Below, piece by piece: positions 8,421 to 17,703 of a stretch of 64,000 nucleotides of DNA. A program made the translations under genes and the position numbers. The DNA is from Verrucosispora sioxanthis (lineage in GTDB: Bacteria > Actinomycetota > Actinomycetes > Mycobacteriales > Micromonosporaceae): contig NZ_SAIY01000003.1 of assembly GCF_010560025.1 (NCBI RefSeq), positions 310,001 through 374,000 on the forward strand, given 5' to 3'. Within the stretch, counting starts at the first letter, position 1; every line of letters begins with the position of its first letter. A model generated the notes under the pieces. That model was given only the letters and a program-made list of their open reading frames with translations, was not told the DNA's origin and ran no database searches.

Positions 8421-10055
8421 ATGGCTGCGGACGTCACCAGCACCGACGAGTGGCAGGCCCTGCGCAAGCACGCCGACGAGATCCGCGGGACCCACCTGCG
8501 TGAGCTGTTCGCCACCGATCACGACCGGGGCCGACGGTTGACCGTCGAGGTGGCCGACCTCTACGTCGACTACAGCAAGAACCTGGTCACCGACGAGACG
8601 CTGCGCCTGCTGATCGCGCTGGCCGAGCGGGTCGGGCTGACCGATCGGATCGCCGCGATGTTCGCCGGAGCCCACATCAACGGCACCGAGGATCGCGCGG
8701 TGCTGCACACCGCGCTGCGCCTGCCGTCGGACGCCGCCCTCACCGTGGACGGGCAGGACGTGGCGACGGACGTCCACGCGGTACGGCGCCGGATGGCCGA
8801 GTTCGCCGAGAAGGTGCGCTCCGGTCAGTGGCGCGGGCACACCGGCGAGCGGATCCGCACCGTGGTCAACATCGGCATCGGCGGCTCCGACCTGGGGCCG
8901 GTGATGGCGTACGAGGCGTTGAAGGCGTACCGCGACGCCGGTCTGAGTTGCCGATTCGTCTCGAACATCGACCCCACCGACATCCACGACACGGTCGCCG
9001 ACCTGGACCCGGCGAGCACGTTGTTCGTGGTGGTGTCGAAGACCTTCTCCACCCAGGAGACCCTGGCCAACGCCGAGCAGGCCCGGCACTGGCTGCTGGC
9101 CGGCCTCGACGCCGACGCCGACGCGGTGGCCCGTCACTTCGTCGCGGTCAGCACCAACGCCCAGCGGGTGTCGGACTTCGGCATCGATCCGGCCAACATG
9201 TTCGGCTTCTGGGACTGGGTGGGCGGTCGGTACTCGCTGCCCTCGGCGGTGGGTCTGTCGGTGATGCTGTCGATCGGGCCGGCCGGCTTCGACGAGATGC
9301 TGGCCGGCTACCACGCCGTGGACGAGCACTTCCGCACCGCACCGCCGGCCGCCAACGCGCCGGTGCTGCTCGGCCTGCTGAACGTCTGGTACACCAACTT
9401 CCTGGGCGCGCAGACCCACGCGGTGCTGCCGTACTCGCAGTACCTGCACCGGTTCCCCGCCTACCTGCAACAGCTCACCATGGAGAGCAACGGCAAGTCG
9501 GTACGCACCGACGGTCGCCAGGTGTCGTACGACACCGGGGAGATCTTCTGGGGCGAGCCCGGCACCAACGGCCAGCACGCCTTCTACCAGCTGCTGCACC
9601 AGGGCACCCGGCTGGTGCCGGCGGACTTCATCGGGTTCAGCGAACCCAACCACGACATCGGCGACATGCACGACCTGTTCATGTCGAACTTCTTCGCCCA
9701 GACCGCGGCGCTGGCCTTCGGCCGGACCGCCGAGCAGGTGGCGGCCGAGGGTACCGCCGCCGACCTCGTGCCCCACAAAGTGATGGCCGGCAACCACCCG
9801 ACCACGTCGATCGTGGCCGACCGCCTCACTCCGGCCACGCTCGGCCAACTGGTCGCCCTCTACGAGCACATCGTGTTCACCGAGGGTGCGATCTGGGACA
9901 TCAACCCGTTCGACCAGTGGGGTGTGGAGCTGGGCAAGGTGATGGCCAATCAGCTCGCGCCGCTGCTCACCGGCGAGGCGGCCGACCTGACCGAACTGGA
10001 CTCGTCCACCGCCGCCCTGATCTCCCGCTACCGCGCCCAGCGCAACCGCCCCTGA
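8421..10055 (+). CDS. pgi: glucose-6-phosphate isomerase
   Basis: 544 residues from ATG 8421; the upstream extension of the frame is not family-like. Visible motifs are the sugar-phosphate-binding GIGGSDLGP, the phosphate-contact [11 protein letters not shown], the family signature [14 protein letters not shown], and the C-terminal QWGVELGK region. The length matches typical bacterial Pgi (about 550). It interconverts glucose 6-phosphate and fructose 6-phosphate in the cytosol. It lies head to head with zwf. A GGAG lies about 13 nt upstream of the ATG, so the ribosome-binding site is loosely spaced. Confidence 0.95.
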   Translation: MAADVTSTDEWQALRKHADEIRGTHLRELFATDHDRGRRLTVEVADLYVDYSKNLVTDETLRLLIALAERVGLTDRIAAMFAGAHINGTEDRAVLHTALRLPSDAALTVDGQDVATDVHAVRRRMAEFAEKVRSGQWRGHTGERIRTVVNIGIGGSDLGPVMAYEALKAYRDAGLSCRFVSNIDPTDIHDTVADLDPASTLFVVVSKTFSTQETLANAEQARHWLLAGLDADADAVARHFVAVSTNAQRVSDFGIDPANMFGFWDWVGGRYSLPSAVGLSVMLSIGPAGFDEMLAGYHAVDEHFRTAPPAANAPVLLGLLNVWYTNFLGAQTHAVLPYSQYLHRFPAYLQQLTMESNGKSVRTDGRQVSYDTGEIFWGEPGTNGQHAFYQLLHQGTRLVPADFIGFSEPNHDIGDMHDLFMSNFFAQTAALAFGRTAEQVAAEGTAADLVPHKVMAGNHPTTSIVADRLTPATLGQLVALYEHIVFTEGAIWDINPFDQWGVELGKVMANQLAPLLTGEAADLTELDSSTAALISRYRAQRNRP

Positions 10056-10189
10056 CCGGCGACAGACGTCCGCTCGTGGCGGCCTCTGCCGCGAAGGGCG
10101 TGGTCCGGCGAGGAGACAGTTCCTCGTTCGGGTCTCGCGCTTCGAAAACAGCTTGGACTCCGCTGGCGCGCGTCGGGCACAGTCAGAGC

Positions 10190-10798
10190 GTGACGAACTC
10201 CATCACCGTACGCCACCGCTCCATGGATGAGATCGTGGCAGGTCTGCACCTCGTGCGGCGCTCCCCCCGAGGCGTCGGCACCCTGGCACTGGCCGTCCGC
10301 CGGCCGGCCGTCGACGTCCGGGAGGTGCTGTCCCAGGCCGAGCTGGACACCACCGTCGGGCTGGTCGGCGACAGCTGGAGTCAACGGCCCAGCTCACGGA
10401 CGACCGACCGATCACCGCACCCCGACATGCAGCTGAACGTCATCAACTCCCGATTCGTCGAGCTGATCGCCGGTCCCGACCGGGACTCCTGGGCACTCGC
10501 CGGTGATCAGCTCTACGTCGATCTCGACCTGAGCTTCGACGCCCTGCCAGCCGGTACCCGCCTGGCGATCGGTGACCAGGCCGTCATCGAGGTGACCGAC
10601 CAGCCGCACAACGGTTGTGCCAAGTTCGCCGCCCGGTTCGGGCGCGACGCCCACAAGATCGTCTGGAGCGAGGAGGGCCAGCAACTGCGCCTTCGCGGTC
10701 TCAACGCCCGGGTGGTCGTCGGTGCGACGATCAAGGAAGGCGACACCGTACGACAACTGCCCGCCGACCCCGGCCCGCCGGCCACCCGGCTGCCGTGA
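10190..10798 (+). CDS. MOSC domain-containing protein
   Basis: 202 residues from GTG 10190 (ATG 10223 is an alternative). The protein reads as a stand-alone MOSC domain, including VGDSW, HPDMQLNV and the conserved cysteine in HNGCAKFAARFG. MOSC domains bind sulfur or molybdenum-cofactor groups, and the conserved Cys is thought to carry sulfur. Its substrate is unknown. No molybdenum enzyme is adjacent. Confidence 0.85.
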   Translation: MTNSITVRHRSMDEIVAGLHLVRRSPRGVGTLALAVRRPAVDVREVLSQAELDTTVGLVGDSWSQRPSSRTTDRSPHPDMQLNVINSRFVELIAGPDRDSWALAGDQLYVDLDLSFDALPAGTRLAIGDQAVIEVTDQPHNGCAKFAARFGRDAHKIVWSEEGQQLRLRGLNARVVVGATIKEGDTVRQLPADPGPPATRLP

Positions 10799-10819
10799 CG
10801 GGATCCTGCGGGACGGTGC

Positions 10820-10838
10820 CGAACGGCGTGGCCGTTCG
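10820..10838. terminator. small perfect hairpin between MOSC and ECF genes
   Basis: CGAACGGC (10820-10827) pairs exactly with GCCGTTCG (10831-10838) around a 3-nt loop. It may end the MOSC transcript or act as an operator for the sigma-factor gene starting 30 bp later. Confidence 0.4.
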
Positions 10839-10867
10839 TGGAGTTGCGTCCGAGCACTGGGTGAGCC

Positions 10868-12112
10868 GTGCCCGGTCTGCCCGTTGAGCAGGCGATCACC
10901 CGTGCCCACCGGGAGGAGTGGGCGCGGGTGGTCGCCGGCCTCGCCCGCCGTTTCGGTGACCTCGATGTCGCCGAGGAAGCGGCGGCCGAGGCGTTCGTGG
11001 CGGCCGTGGAGCGGTGGCCGCGCGACGGCGTACCACCCAATCCCGGCGGTTGGCTCGTCACCACCGCGACCCGCAAGGCGATCGATCGACTCCGGCGGGA
11101 CTCGCAGCGCGACGCCAGGCACCGGGCGGCCAGGATCGCGTACGACGACACCCCGGCCGAGCCGACCGGCCCGGTCGAGGACGACCGGCTCCGGCTGGTC
11201 TTCACCTGCTGCCACCCGGCGCTGGCGATGGAGGCTCGGGTGGCGCTCACCCTGCGCCTGCTCGGCGGCCTCACCGTCGGCGAGATCGCCCGTGCCTTCC
11301 TGGTGCAGGAGCCCGCGATGGCCCGACGGATCACCCGCGCCAAGGCGAAGATCAAGGCGGCGGGCATTCCCTACCGGGTGCCCTCGGCCGACGACATCCA
11401 CGAGCGGCTCGCCGGTGTGCTCGCCGTCGTCTATCTCGTCTTCAACGAGGGCTACCTGCCCGGGCAGGGAACCGAGCCGCTGCGCGTCGACCTCACCGAC
11501 GAGGCGATCCGCCTGGGCCGGCTGCTGCGGACCCTCCTGCCGGAGGACGGCGAGGTGGCCGGCCTGCTCGCGCTGATGCTGCTCACCGATGCCCGGCGAC
11601 CGGCGCGTGTGTCCGCCACCGGGGAACTGGTGACCCTCGACGAGCAGGACCGCAGCGTCTGGGATCGCATCCGGATCGCCGAGGGCAACGCGCTGCTCGG
11701 CGAACGGATCAAGGTGATGACGGCCGGCGGTGCCGCACCCGGGCGCTACCAGGTGCAGGCGGCGATCAACGCGGTCCACACGAACGCGCCCACCAGCCGC
11801 GACACCGACTGGTCCACCCTGGTGGCGCTCTACGGCAGCCTGGCGCAGCTCGATCCCTCGCCGGTCGTGTGGCTCAACCGGGCCGTCGCGGTCGCCGAGG
11901 TCGACGGCCCCGAGGTCGGGCTCGCGGAGATCGACGCGCTCGGCGAGGCCCTCGACGGCTACCACGCCTTCCACGCCGTCCGCGCCGACCTGCTGCGGCG
12001 GCTCGGACGTGACGGCGACTCACGGACGGCGTACGACCGGGCCATCGGTCTCGCCGGCAACCCCGCCGAGCAGGCCTATCTCACCCGCCGTCGCGACCAG
12101 CTCGCCGGCTGA
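10868..12112 (+). CDS. ECF sigma factor, ECF42-like, with long C-terminal extension
   Basis: 414 residues, starting at GTG 10868. Sigma region 2 spans about residues 8-80 (VAEEAAAEAF, PGGWLVTTATRKAIDRLRR) and region 4 about 115-170. A long alpha-helical extension (DUF6596/TPR-like) follows, with signatures LVFNEGYLP and SRDTDW. This extension and the DGPF-motif partner gene downstream define the ECF42 group. Such sigma factors have no classical anti-sigma factor; the C-terminus is thought to regulate them. It would direct RNA polymerase to its own regulon, probably including the next gene. Role inferred from the family. Confidence 0.9.
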   Translation: MPGLPVEQAITRAHREEWARVVAGLARRFGDLDVAEEAAAEAFVAAVERWPRDGVPPNPGGWLVTTATRKAIDRLRRDSQRDARHRAARIAYDDTPAEPTGPVEDDRLRLVFTCCHPALAMEARVALTLRLLGGLTVGEIARAFLVQEPAMARRITRAKAKIKAAGIPYRVPSADDIHERLAGVLAVVYLVFNEGYLPGQGTEPLRVDLTDEAIRLGRLLRTLLPEDGEVAGLLALMLLTDARRPARVSATGELVTLDEQDRSVWDRIRIAEGNALLGERIKVMTAGGAAPGRYQVQAAINAVHTNAPTSRDTDWSTLVALYGSLAQLDPSPVVWLNRAVAVAEVDGPEVGLAEIDALGEALDGYHAFHAVRADLLRRLGRDGDSRTAYDRAIGLAGNPAEQAYLTRRRDQLAG

Positions 12113-12214
12113 CCGGTGGGAAAATCGTCCGGCACCTTGTCCGATGGGCGGCGGGTCGCTCGTGGATCAGGTGAGAGGCGGCCGGAGGGGCCGCCGGGAC
12201 AAGGGAGTTCTGCG

Positions 12215-12589
12215 ATGGCCCGGTACTTGATCTCGTTCAACGACGGCGCGATGGACCACATCCCCGACGAGGACTGGCCCGACGTGGGCAGGGCGGCGCA
12301 CGCGGTGACCCAGGAGGCCGTGAACGCCGGGGTGTTCGTGTTCGGCGCCGGACTACAGCGGCAGCGGGCCAGCGTCGTGGGCACGGACGGGCTGGTGACC
12401 GACGGCCCGTACCCGGAGACCAAGGAGGTCATCGGCGGATTCGTGGTCGTCGACGTGGCAGAACGCGAGGAGGCGCTGGCCTGGGCCGCCAAGATCGCCG
12501 TCGCCTGCCGGTGCGCGCAGGAGGTTCGGCAGCTCATGCCGGACCCCGAAACCGACGAGATGCTCCGCCAGGCTGGCCGACCAGGCTGA
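12215..12589 (+). CDS. YCII-related protein with DGPF motif
   Basis: 124 residues from ATG 12215, preceded by AAGGGAG. It has the DGPF-type motif DGPYPETKE followed by IGGF, and the ferredoxin-like YCII fold. Proteins of this family almost always accompany ECF42 sigma factors, as here, and are often in their regulon. The biochemical activity is not established. The Cys pair in VACRCAQ near the C-terminus is notable. Confidence 0.85.
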   Translation: MARYLISFNDGAMDHIPDEDWPDVGRAAHAVTQEAVNAGVFVFGAGLQRQRASVVGTDGLVTDGPYPETKEVIGGFVVVDVAEREEALAWAAKIAVACRCAQEVRQLMPDPETDEMLRQAGRPG

Positions 12590-12723
12590 GCTTCCACCGT
12601 TCGGTGGTGACTGTCATCCAACTGTCATCCAACCGTGCGGTCGACTCCAAGGTCGTTGCGCAAGGTGGTGGTCGATCGGGACGGCGCGTCGGGTCGCCGG
12701 CGTCAACGACGAAGGAGACCGCT

Positions 12724-13029
12724 GTGGTGATGCCGTGGCCCTGGCCGATGCCCGACGATCACTCCTTCCGCGCGCTGTGGGACGAGCCGCAGCACCACGA
12801 CGAGGATGTCCGGCTCGCCGCTCTGGTCGCCCAGCGGCTCAGCGCGGACTGGTCGACCCGCCGGCAGCAGATCACGGTGATGGTGCAGAACCGGGTCGTG
12901 ATCCTCACCGGCCTGGTCGCCAGCGCCGAGACCCGACGGGCGGCCGGCGAGTTGGCGTGGGACGTCGAGGGTGTGACGGACGTCTGCAACGCGCTACGGC
13001 TGGCCGGTCACCGGCGCGGGCGCCACTGA
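12724..13029 (+). CDS. BON domain protein
   Basis: 101 residues. Three in-frame starts lie together (GTG 12724, GTG 12727, ATG 12730); GTG 12724 sits 6 nt after GGAG. Residues about 25-95 form one BON domain, with the pattern ITVMVQNRVVILTGLV followed by helix and the VEGVTDVCNALR strand. BON domains bind phospholipids or small ligands in OsmY, Kbp and relatives. There is no signal peptide, so a cytoplasmic role is likely. Function otherwise unknown. Confidence 0.75.
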   Translation: MVMPWPWPMPDDHSFRALWDEPQHHDEDVRLAALVAQRLSADWSTRRQQITVMVQNRVVILTGLVASAETRRAAGELAWDVEGVTDVCNALRLAGHRRGRH

Positions 13030-13032
13030 GCC

Positions 13033-13077
13033 TCGGCTCGTCCACGGTGCCCGGCACCGGCGCCGTGGACGAGCCGA
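13033..13077. terminator. bidirectional terminator between BON and STAS genes
   Basis: Exact 15-bp arms (13033-13047 and 13063-13077) surround a loop that can itself pair. It is placed between two converging genes. Confidence 0.75.
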
Positions 13078-13155
13078 ACCCGACGAACCGTTTGCGCGTC
13101 GTCGACAACGAACTGACCGCCCGAATCACGCACGGGCCGGGCCCGGCATCGTCGG

Positions 13156-13725
13156 CTACTCGGCGGCGTCCGCACCCGCCGCGCGGCCCTGGAGCCGGGC
13201 GAGCGCGTCGGCGCGGGTGTCCGCGACCGGGAACACCTCGTCCAGCCGGGTGACCCGGAGCACCTGACGGATCAGCGGTGACCTCGACGCCACGCAGAGC
13301 AGTGCGCCGCGCTCGGCGGCGTGCCGGTGGGCGCGGACGAGCAGCCCGAGTGCGGTGGAGTCGAGCAGGTCGGTCCGACCGAGGTCCACCAGGACATGCC
13401 CGCCCATGTCAGCGGCGTGCCGCAACGCGATGCCCAGGGTGTCACCGGTGTCGACGTCGACGTCGCCGGCGACGGTCACCACGGTGACGGCTCCGAGGTG
13501 CTCGATGCCGAGGATGCCACCGGGCACACCGGCAGCGGCGGGACCGAGCTCGGTGCAGTGCGCGCAGCGGTGCGGTCCGTGAGCCAACGGGGAACCGCTC
13601 CAGCCGTGCTCGGACACCAACGGCCAGACCACCTCCGCGTCGGAGGCCATCCGCGGCCCGGCGACCGTGTCACCGCAGTTGTCACAGGTCAGGGTGACCA
13701 GATGGTCATCCAGTACGACGGCCAT
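13156..13725 (-). CDS. STAS-domain anti-sigma-factor antagonist with N-terminal zinc-ribbon-like motif
   Basis: 189 residues from ATG 13725, chosen because GGAAGGAG lies just upstream; the longer frame to 13800 is rejected. Residues about 95-180 form a STAS domain with the switch motif DLLDSTALGLLV, in which the Ser is the expected phosphorylation site, as in SpoIIAA and RsbV. The first 70 residues are unusual: CDNCG and HRCAHC form a CxxC...CxxC pattern that could bind zinc. The protein may sense a signal through that module and act on an anti-sigma factor, but no such partner is adjacent. Confidence 0.75.
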   Translation of the reverse strand: MAVVLDDHLVTLTCDNCGDTVAGPRMASDAEVVWPLVSEHGWSGSPLAHGPHRCAHCTELGPAAAGVPGGILGIEHLGAVTVVTVAGDVDVDTGDTLGIALRHAADMGGHVLVDLGRTDLLDSTALGLLVRAHRHAAERGALLCVASRSPLIRQVLRVTRLDEVFPVADTRADALARLQGRAAGADAAE

Positions 13726-13937
13726 GGCGTGCTCCTTCCCAGGTCGGAGGGGTCGGGGTCCCACCCTGCCGGGGGCAGGTGGCGGGCACCGCGCGGACAC
13801 ATGACGGTTGGGTGACGAATGGCCCTCCCACCGCTTGCGGGTCGGATGGGCGACGACCCTGTCGCGTACGTCGTCCGCTTTGAGACGATAGACGTAGAGA
13901 GATCAGTTGATCCCTGTGTGCGACGGGAGGTCGAAGG

Positions 13938-15044
13938 ATGCGAAAGGCACTACCCACCGACGAACCGGTCGGCACGCTGGAAGTGGTACACCGGTTTTGG
14001 GGCCCGATGCCCACCGGGGTGACCGTCTCGCACCGTGGCCGGATCTTCGTCAACTTCCCCCGATGGGGTGACGAGGTGCCCGCGACAGTGGTGGAGCTGC
14101 GGCGCGGGCGCGAGGTCCCCTTCCCCGACCTGGCGTGGAACACACCGTCCGGCGACGACGACCCGTCGGCGTTCGTGTCGGTGCAGAGCGTGGTGGTCGA
14201 CCCGGCCGACCGGCTCTGGGTGCTCGACACGGGCAGCCCGATGTTCCAGCCGACCTCTCCCGGCGGGCCGAAACTGGTCCGGGTGGACCTGAGAACCGAC
14301 ACCGTCGCCCAGGTCATCACCTTCCCGCCCGACGTGGTGCTGCCCACCTCGTACCTCAACGACGTGCGCTTCGACCTGCGTCGCGGGGAAGCCGGCATCG
14401 CGTACCTCACCGACTCCGCCGATGGTGCCCCCAACGCCATCATCGTGGTCGACCTGGCCAGCGGGTCCTCATGGCGGCGCCTCAACGACCACCCGTCCAC
14501 CAAGGCCGCACCGCTGGCGGACTTCCGGCCGGTGGTCGAGGGACGCCCGTTCCTGGTCCGCCCTCCGGACGCTCCCCCGCAGCCGGTGGGCGTCGGTGCC
14601 GACGGCATCGCGATCTCCGCCGACGGCGCCCGGCTGTACTACTGCGCCCTCGCCACCCGCCGCTGGTACAGCGTCGCCACGGACGCGCTGGCCGACCGTG
14701 CGCTGGATGACGCGGCGGTCGCCGCGACGGTGATCGACGAGGGCGACAAGGGCGGCGGTGCCGACGGCCTGGAGTCCGACGACGCCGGCCGGCTCTACCT
14801 GACCAACTACGAGCACAACGCGGTGCTGCGGCGGCGCCCCGACGGCGAGTACGAGACCGTGGTGCACGACGCCCGGCTGCTCTGGCCCGACACGCTCAGC
14901 GTGGCCACCAGTCGGCACCTCTACATCATCGCCAACCAGGTGCACCGGCAGCCGCCGTTCAACCGCGGCCGGGACCTGCGTCGCAAGCCGTACGCCCTGT
15001 TCCGGACCCGGATCGACGCGGGCCCCGTGCTGCTGCGACCGTGA
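13938..15044 (+). CDS. MRJP/yellow family protein (L-dopachrome tautomerase-related)
   Basis: 368 residues, a six-bladed beta-propeller of the major royal jelly/yellow family. Repeating strands end in motifs such as RLWVLDTGSP, YLNDVRFD, GADGIAIS and ADGLESDDAGRLYLTNYEHNA. Bacterial members are annotated as L-dopachrome tautomerase-related or gluconolactonase-like hydrolases, but substrates are mostly unknown. There is no clear signal peptide. The ATG follows GGGAGG. The gene is divergent from the STAS gene. Confidence 0.8.
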   Translation: MRKALPTDEPVGTLEVVHRFWGPMPTGVTVSHRGRIFVNFPRWGDEVPATVVELRRGREVPFPDLAWNTPSGDDDPSAFVSVQSVVVDPADRLWVLDTGSPMFQPTSPGGPKLVRVDLRTDTVAQVITFPPDVVLPTSYLNDVRFDLRRGEAGIAYLTDSADGAPNAIIVVDLASGSSWRRLNDHPSTKAAPLADFRPVVEGRPFLVRPPDAPPQPVGVGADGIAISADGARLYYCALATRRWYSVATDALADRALDDAAVAATVIDEGDKGGGADGLESDDAGRLYLTNYEHNAVLRRRPDGEYETVVHDARLLWPDTLSVATSRHLYIIANQVHRQPPFNRGRDLRRKPYALFRTRIDAGPVLLRP

Positions 15045-15148
15045 CGCCGACCAGCCCCGATCGGGTGGAAGTGCCGCCCGGTCGGGGCCGGGTGCGTCCC
15101 GCCGCACGTAGCGTCGGAGGGCAGTGACCCCGAGGTGAGGAGCCGGTC

Positions 15149-15319
15149 GTGACCGAGCCGGAGGAAGAGCGCGAGAAGAGCGCGAAGACCGACCCGGTGC
15201 TGTTCTCCCCGGACGGCGACCCGCATCACAATCCGGCGCAGACCCCGCTGCCGGACGAGCACCCGCCGGTGACGTACACCCACGACGGCGACACCGACGT
15301 AATCGACGGCGAGCAGTAG
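15149..15319 (+). CDS. small hypothetical protein (56 aa)
   Basis: A GTG at 15149 is preceded by GAGGTGAGGAG, a strong ribosome-binding site, and opens a 56-residue frame ending in TAG. The product is acidic and Pro/Asp/His-rich, with a charged N-terminus (EPEEEREK) and the motifs FSPDGDPHHNPAQ and YTHDGD. It is probably disordered. No family is recognised. Support comes from the ribosome-binding site and actinomycete-like third-position GC. Confidence 0.5.
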   Translation: MTEPEEEREKSAKTDPVLFSPDGDPHHNPAQTPLPDEHPPVTYTHDGDTDVIDGEQ

Positions 15320-15356
15320 GACGTAGGTCCGGCGGCAGCGGGGGCCTGCCGGGTGG

Positions 15357-16514
15357 TCAGGCGGCGACGAGGGCCGGGGTGGGATGGTCGGCGGAGTCGT
15401 CGAGCGGGGTGACCGGCGGTGCCGGCTGGCGGCGGTTCGGCAGGGCGAGCCGGAAGACCTTCCGCCATGCGGAGAAGACCTGCCGGGGCAGCGAGCCGGT
15501 GGTGTACTTCAGCCCGTACCTGTCGAACAGCGCCCGCACCTCCGGCGCGATCTCCTGGTAGCGGTTGCTCGGCAGGTCGGGAAAGAGGTGGTGCTCGATC
15601 TGGAAGGACAGATTGCCGGTCATGATGTGCATCAGCCGGCTGCCGCTGATGTTGGCCGAGCCGAGCATCTGCCGCACGTACCACTCCCCCCGGGTCTCCC
15701 CCTCGATCGAGGTCTTCTCGAAGGTCTCCACCCCCTCCGGGAAGTGCCCACACATGATGACCGAGTGGCTCCACAGGTTGCGGACCAGGTTCGCGGTGAA
15801 GTTGGCGGCCAGGGTGTGCAGGACCGACGGGCCGGACAGCACCGGGAACAGCAGGTAGTCCTTGAGGAACTGGCGGCGGATCTTCCGGCCGACCGCGCGG
15901 ACCCGGCGCCGGAACTCGGGATCCTTGTGCCCGCCGTTCTTCAGCTTGTTGCCCAGGTCGAGGTCGTACGCGGCGATGCCGTACTCGAAGAAGCAGGCGT
16001 TGAGGAAGTTGTAGAGCGGCTGCCCCAGGTGGGCCGGGTGCCAGGGCTGGTCCTCGTCGACCCGCATGATGCCGTAGCCGAGGTCGTTGTCCTTGCCGAC
16101 CACGTTCGTGAACCGGTGGTGCAGCTCGTTGTGCGACTGCTTCCACTGGTCGGCCGGGGCGACGTGGTCCCACTCCCAGCTGGTCGAGTGGATCTTCGGA
16201 TCGCGCATCCAGTCCCACTGACCGTGCAGGACGTTGTGCCCGATCTCCATGTTCTCCAGGATCTTCGCCACCGACAGCCCGGCGGTGCCGACGATCCACG
16301 CCGGGGGAAACAGCGAGAACAGCAGCACCACCCGGCTGCCGATCTCCAACTTCCGCTGGGTCGAGATGACCTTGCGGATGTACGCGGCGTCCCGCTCGCC
16401 CCGGGAGGCGATGACCCGTTCCCGGATGGCGTCGAGTTCCTTGCCGAGGGTCTCGATGTCCTCGGCGGTGAGGTGGGCGATCGGGTTTACGGCCTTCTTC
16501 TGGATCACGGTCAC
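15357..16514 (-). CDS. membrane fatty acid (acyl-CoA) desaturase
   Basis: 385 residues from GTG 16514, which has GGAGA 9 nt upstream; the frame is open to GTG 16547, overlapping the reductase gene. The three histidine-box regions of a di-iron desaturase are visible: HNVLHGQWD, NELHHRF and QIEHHLFPD. Hydrophobic segments near residues 65-105 and 215-250 fit a membrane-embedded enzyme. It resembles DesA3-type desaturases that introduce a double bond into acyl chains using electrons from a dedicated reductase. The reductase gene ends 16 bp upstream of this start, so the two are one operon and likely one electron-transfer system. Confidence 0.9.
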   Translation of the reverse strand: MTVIQKKAVNPIAHLTAEDIETLGKELDAIRERVIASRGERDAAYIRKVISTQRKLEIGSRVVLLFSLFPPAWIVGTAGLSVAKILENMEIGHNVLHGQWDWMRDPKIHSTSWEWDHVAPADQWKQSHNELHHRFTNVVGKDNDLGYGIMRVDEDQPWHPAHLGQPLYNFLNACFFEYGIAAYDLDLGNKLKNGGHKDPEFRRRVRAVGRKIRRQFLKDYLLFPVLSGPSVLHTLAANFTANLVRNLWSHSVIMCGHFPEGVETFEKTSIEGETRGEWYVRQMLGSANISGSRLMHIMTGNLSFQIEHHLFPDLPSNRYQEIAPEVRALFDRYGLKYTTGSLPRQVFSAWRKVFRLALPNRRQPAPPVTPLDDSADHPTPALVAA

Positions 16515-16530
16515 GTCGGTCGGTCTCCGA

Positions 16531-17619
16531 TCAGATCTCGAGTTCACACGGGCCGGCGGCGGCAGACACGCAGGTCTGCACGCGTACGCCGTCGCCCGGC
16601 AGGGCGGTGGTGAGCTGGCCGTTGCGCAGGTCGCGCACCGCGCCCTGGCGCAGCGGCAGCACGCAGCCGAAGCAGATGCCCATCCGGCAGCCCGACGGCA
16701 TCAGCACCCCGGCGTTCTCGCCGGCATCCAGCAGCGGAGTGGCGCCGGCGGCCTCGACGGTCACCGACGAACGGGTGAAGGTGACGGTGCCGCCGTCACC
16801 GGCGGTGATCACCGTGGGGCGGAACCGCTCGGTGTGCAACCGCGCGGCGTGGCCGCGGGCCGACCAGTGCTCCTCCGCTGCGTCGAGCAGCCCGAGCGGG
16901 CCGCACGCCCAGGTCTGGCGCTCCAGGTGGTCCGGGACCAGGGTGTCGAGTTCGGCCACGTTCAGTAGGCCCTCGACCTCGGTGTGCCGCTCGACCAAGC
17001 GGATGGCACCGCGCTCGGCGAGGCCGCGCAGCTCCGCGCCGAAGACCACGTCCGCGGCGGTGGGCGCCGAGTGCACGAGCACCACGTCGCTGCCGGCCAG
17101 GGCCCCCGAGCGCAACATCCCGGCCACCGGGGTGATGCCGCTGCCCGCGGTGAGGAACAGCACCCGCGACGGCGCCCGCTCCGGCAGCACGAAGTCGCCG
17201 CGCGCCTGGTCGAGCTGCACGATCGTGCCCGGCCGCAGCCGGCGGACCAGATGGTTGCTGACCACGCCGTCGGGGATCGCCTTCACCGTCACCGAGATGG
17301 GGTCAGTGCGCCGGCCGGGGGCCGAGGTGACCGAGTAGGCGCGCCACTGGCGCACCCCGTCGACGTCGACACCGAGCCGGACGTACTGGCCGGGGACGTG
17401 CCCGCGCCAGCTGCGGCCGGGCTGGATCACCAGGGTCGCCGCGTCCGGGGTTTCCGGGTGCACGGCGACGATCCGGCCGCGCAGCTCGGCACCGGCGCGT
17501 AGCGGCGCGACCAGGTCGAGGTAGTCGCTGGGCAGCACCGGCGTGGTCACCGTCTCGGCGAGCCGCCACAGGCGGCGCCGAAAAGATCTCGTGTCCGGTG
17601 GCGGGACGGTGGCGGTCAT
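16531..17619 (-). CDS. ferredoxin reductase, electron donor to the desaturase
   Basis: 362 residues from ATG 17619. The order is an FAD-binding domain with RAYSVTSAP, an NAD(P)-binding domain with TAGSGITPV, and a C-terminal plant-type 2Fe-2S domain. In the last domain CRMGICFGC supplies three cysteines and VQTCVS the fourth. This layout matches stearoyl-CoA 9-desaturase oxidoreductases (Rv3230c type), which pass electrons from NADPH to DesA3. The gene precedes the desaturase and is divergent from a PucR-type regulator, whose start lies 84 bp away. Confidence 0.9.
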   Translation of the reverse strand: MTATVPPPDTRSFRRRLWRLAETVTTPVLPSDYLDLVAPLRAGAELRGRIVAVHPETPDAATLVIQPGRSWRGHVPGQYVRLGVDVDGVRQWRAYSVTSAPGRRTDPISVTVKAIPDGVVSNHLVRRLRPGTIVQLDQARGDFVLPERAPSRVLFLTAGSGITPVAGMLRSGALAGSDVVLVHSAPTAADVVFGAELRGLAERGAIRLVERHTEVEGLLNVAELDTLVPDHLERQTWACGPLGLLDAAEEHWSARGHAARLHTERFRPTVITAGDGGTVTFTRSSVTVEAAGATPLLDAGENAGVLMPSGCRMGICFGCVLPLRQGAVRDLRNGQLTTALPGDGVRVQTCVSAAAGPCELEI

Positions 17620-17703
17620 AAGACGATGGTCGCGGCCCGCTGGCATAAACTCTTGGTCTGCGAAGGTAAAGCGATCCACCCCTTTTGTGCGGAGAGAACA
17701 ACC

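Noticed and set aside
8195..9869. Long minus-strand frame opposite pgi and joined to zwf
   Set aside because: The opposite strand encodes a complete pgi, and the frame has the Arg/Gly/His bias of a GC-rich shadow.
8828..10189. Long plus-strand frame upstream of the MOSC protein
   Set aside because: It is a high-GC shadow of pgi in another frame; the MOSC homology begins only near 10190.
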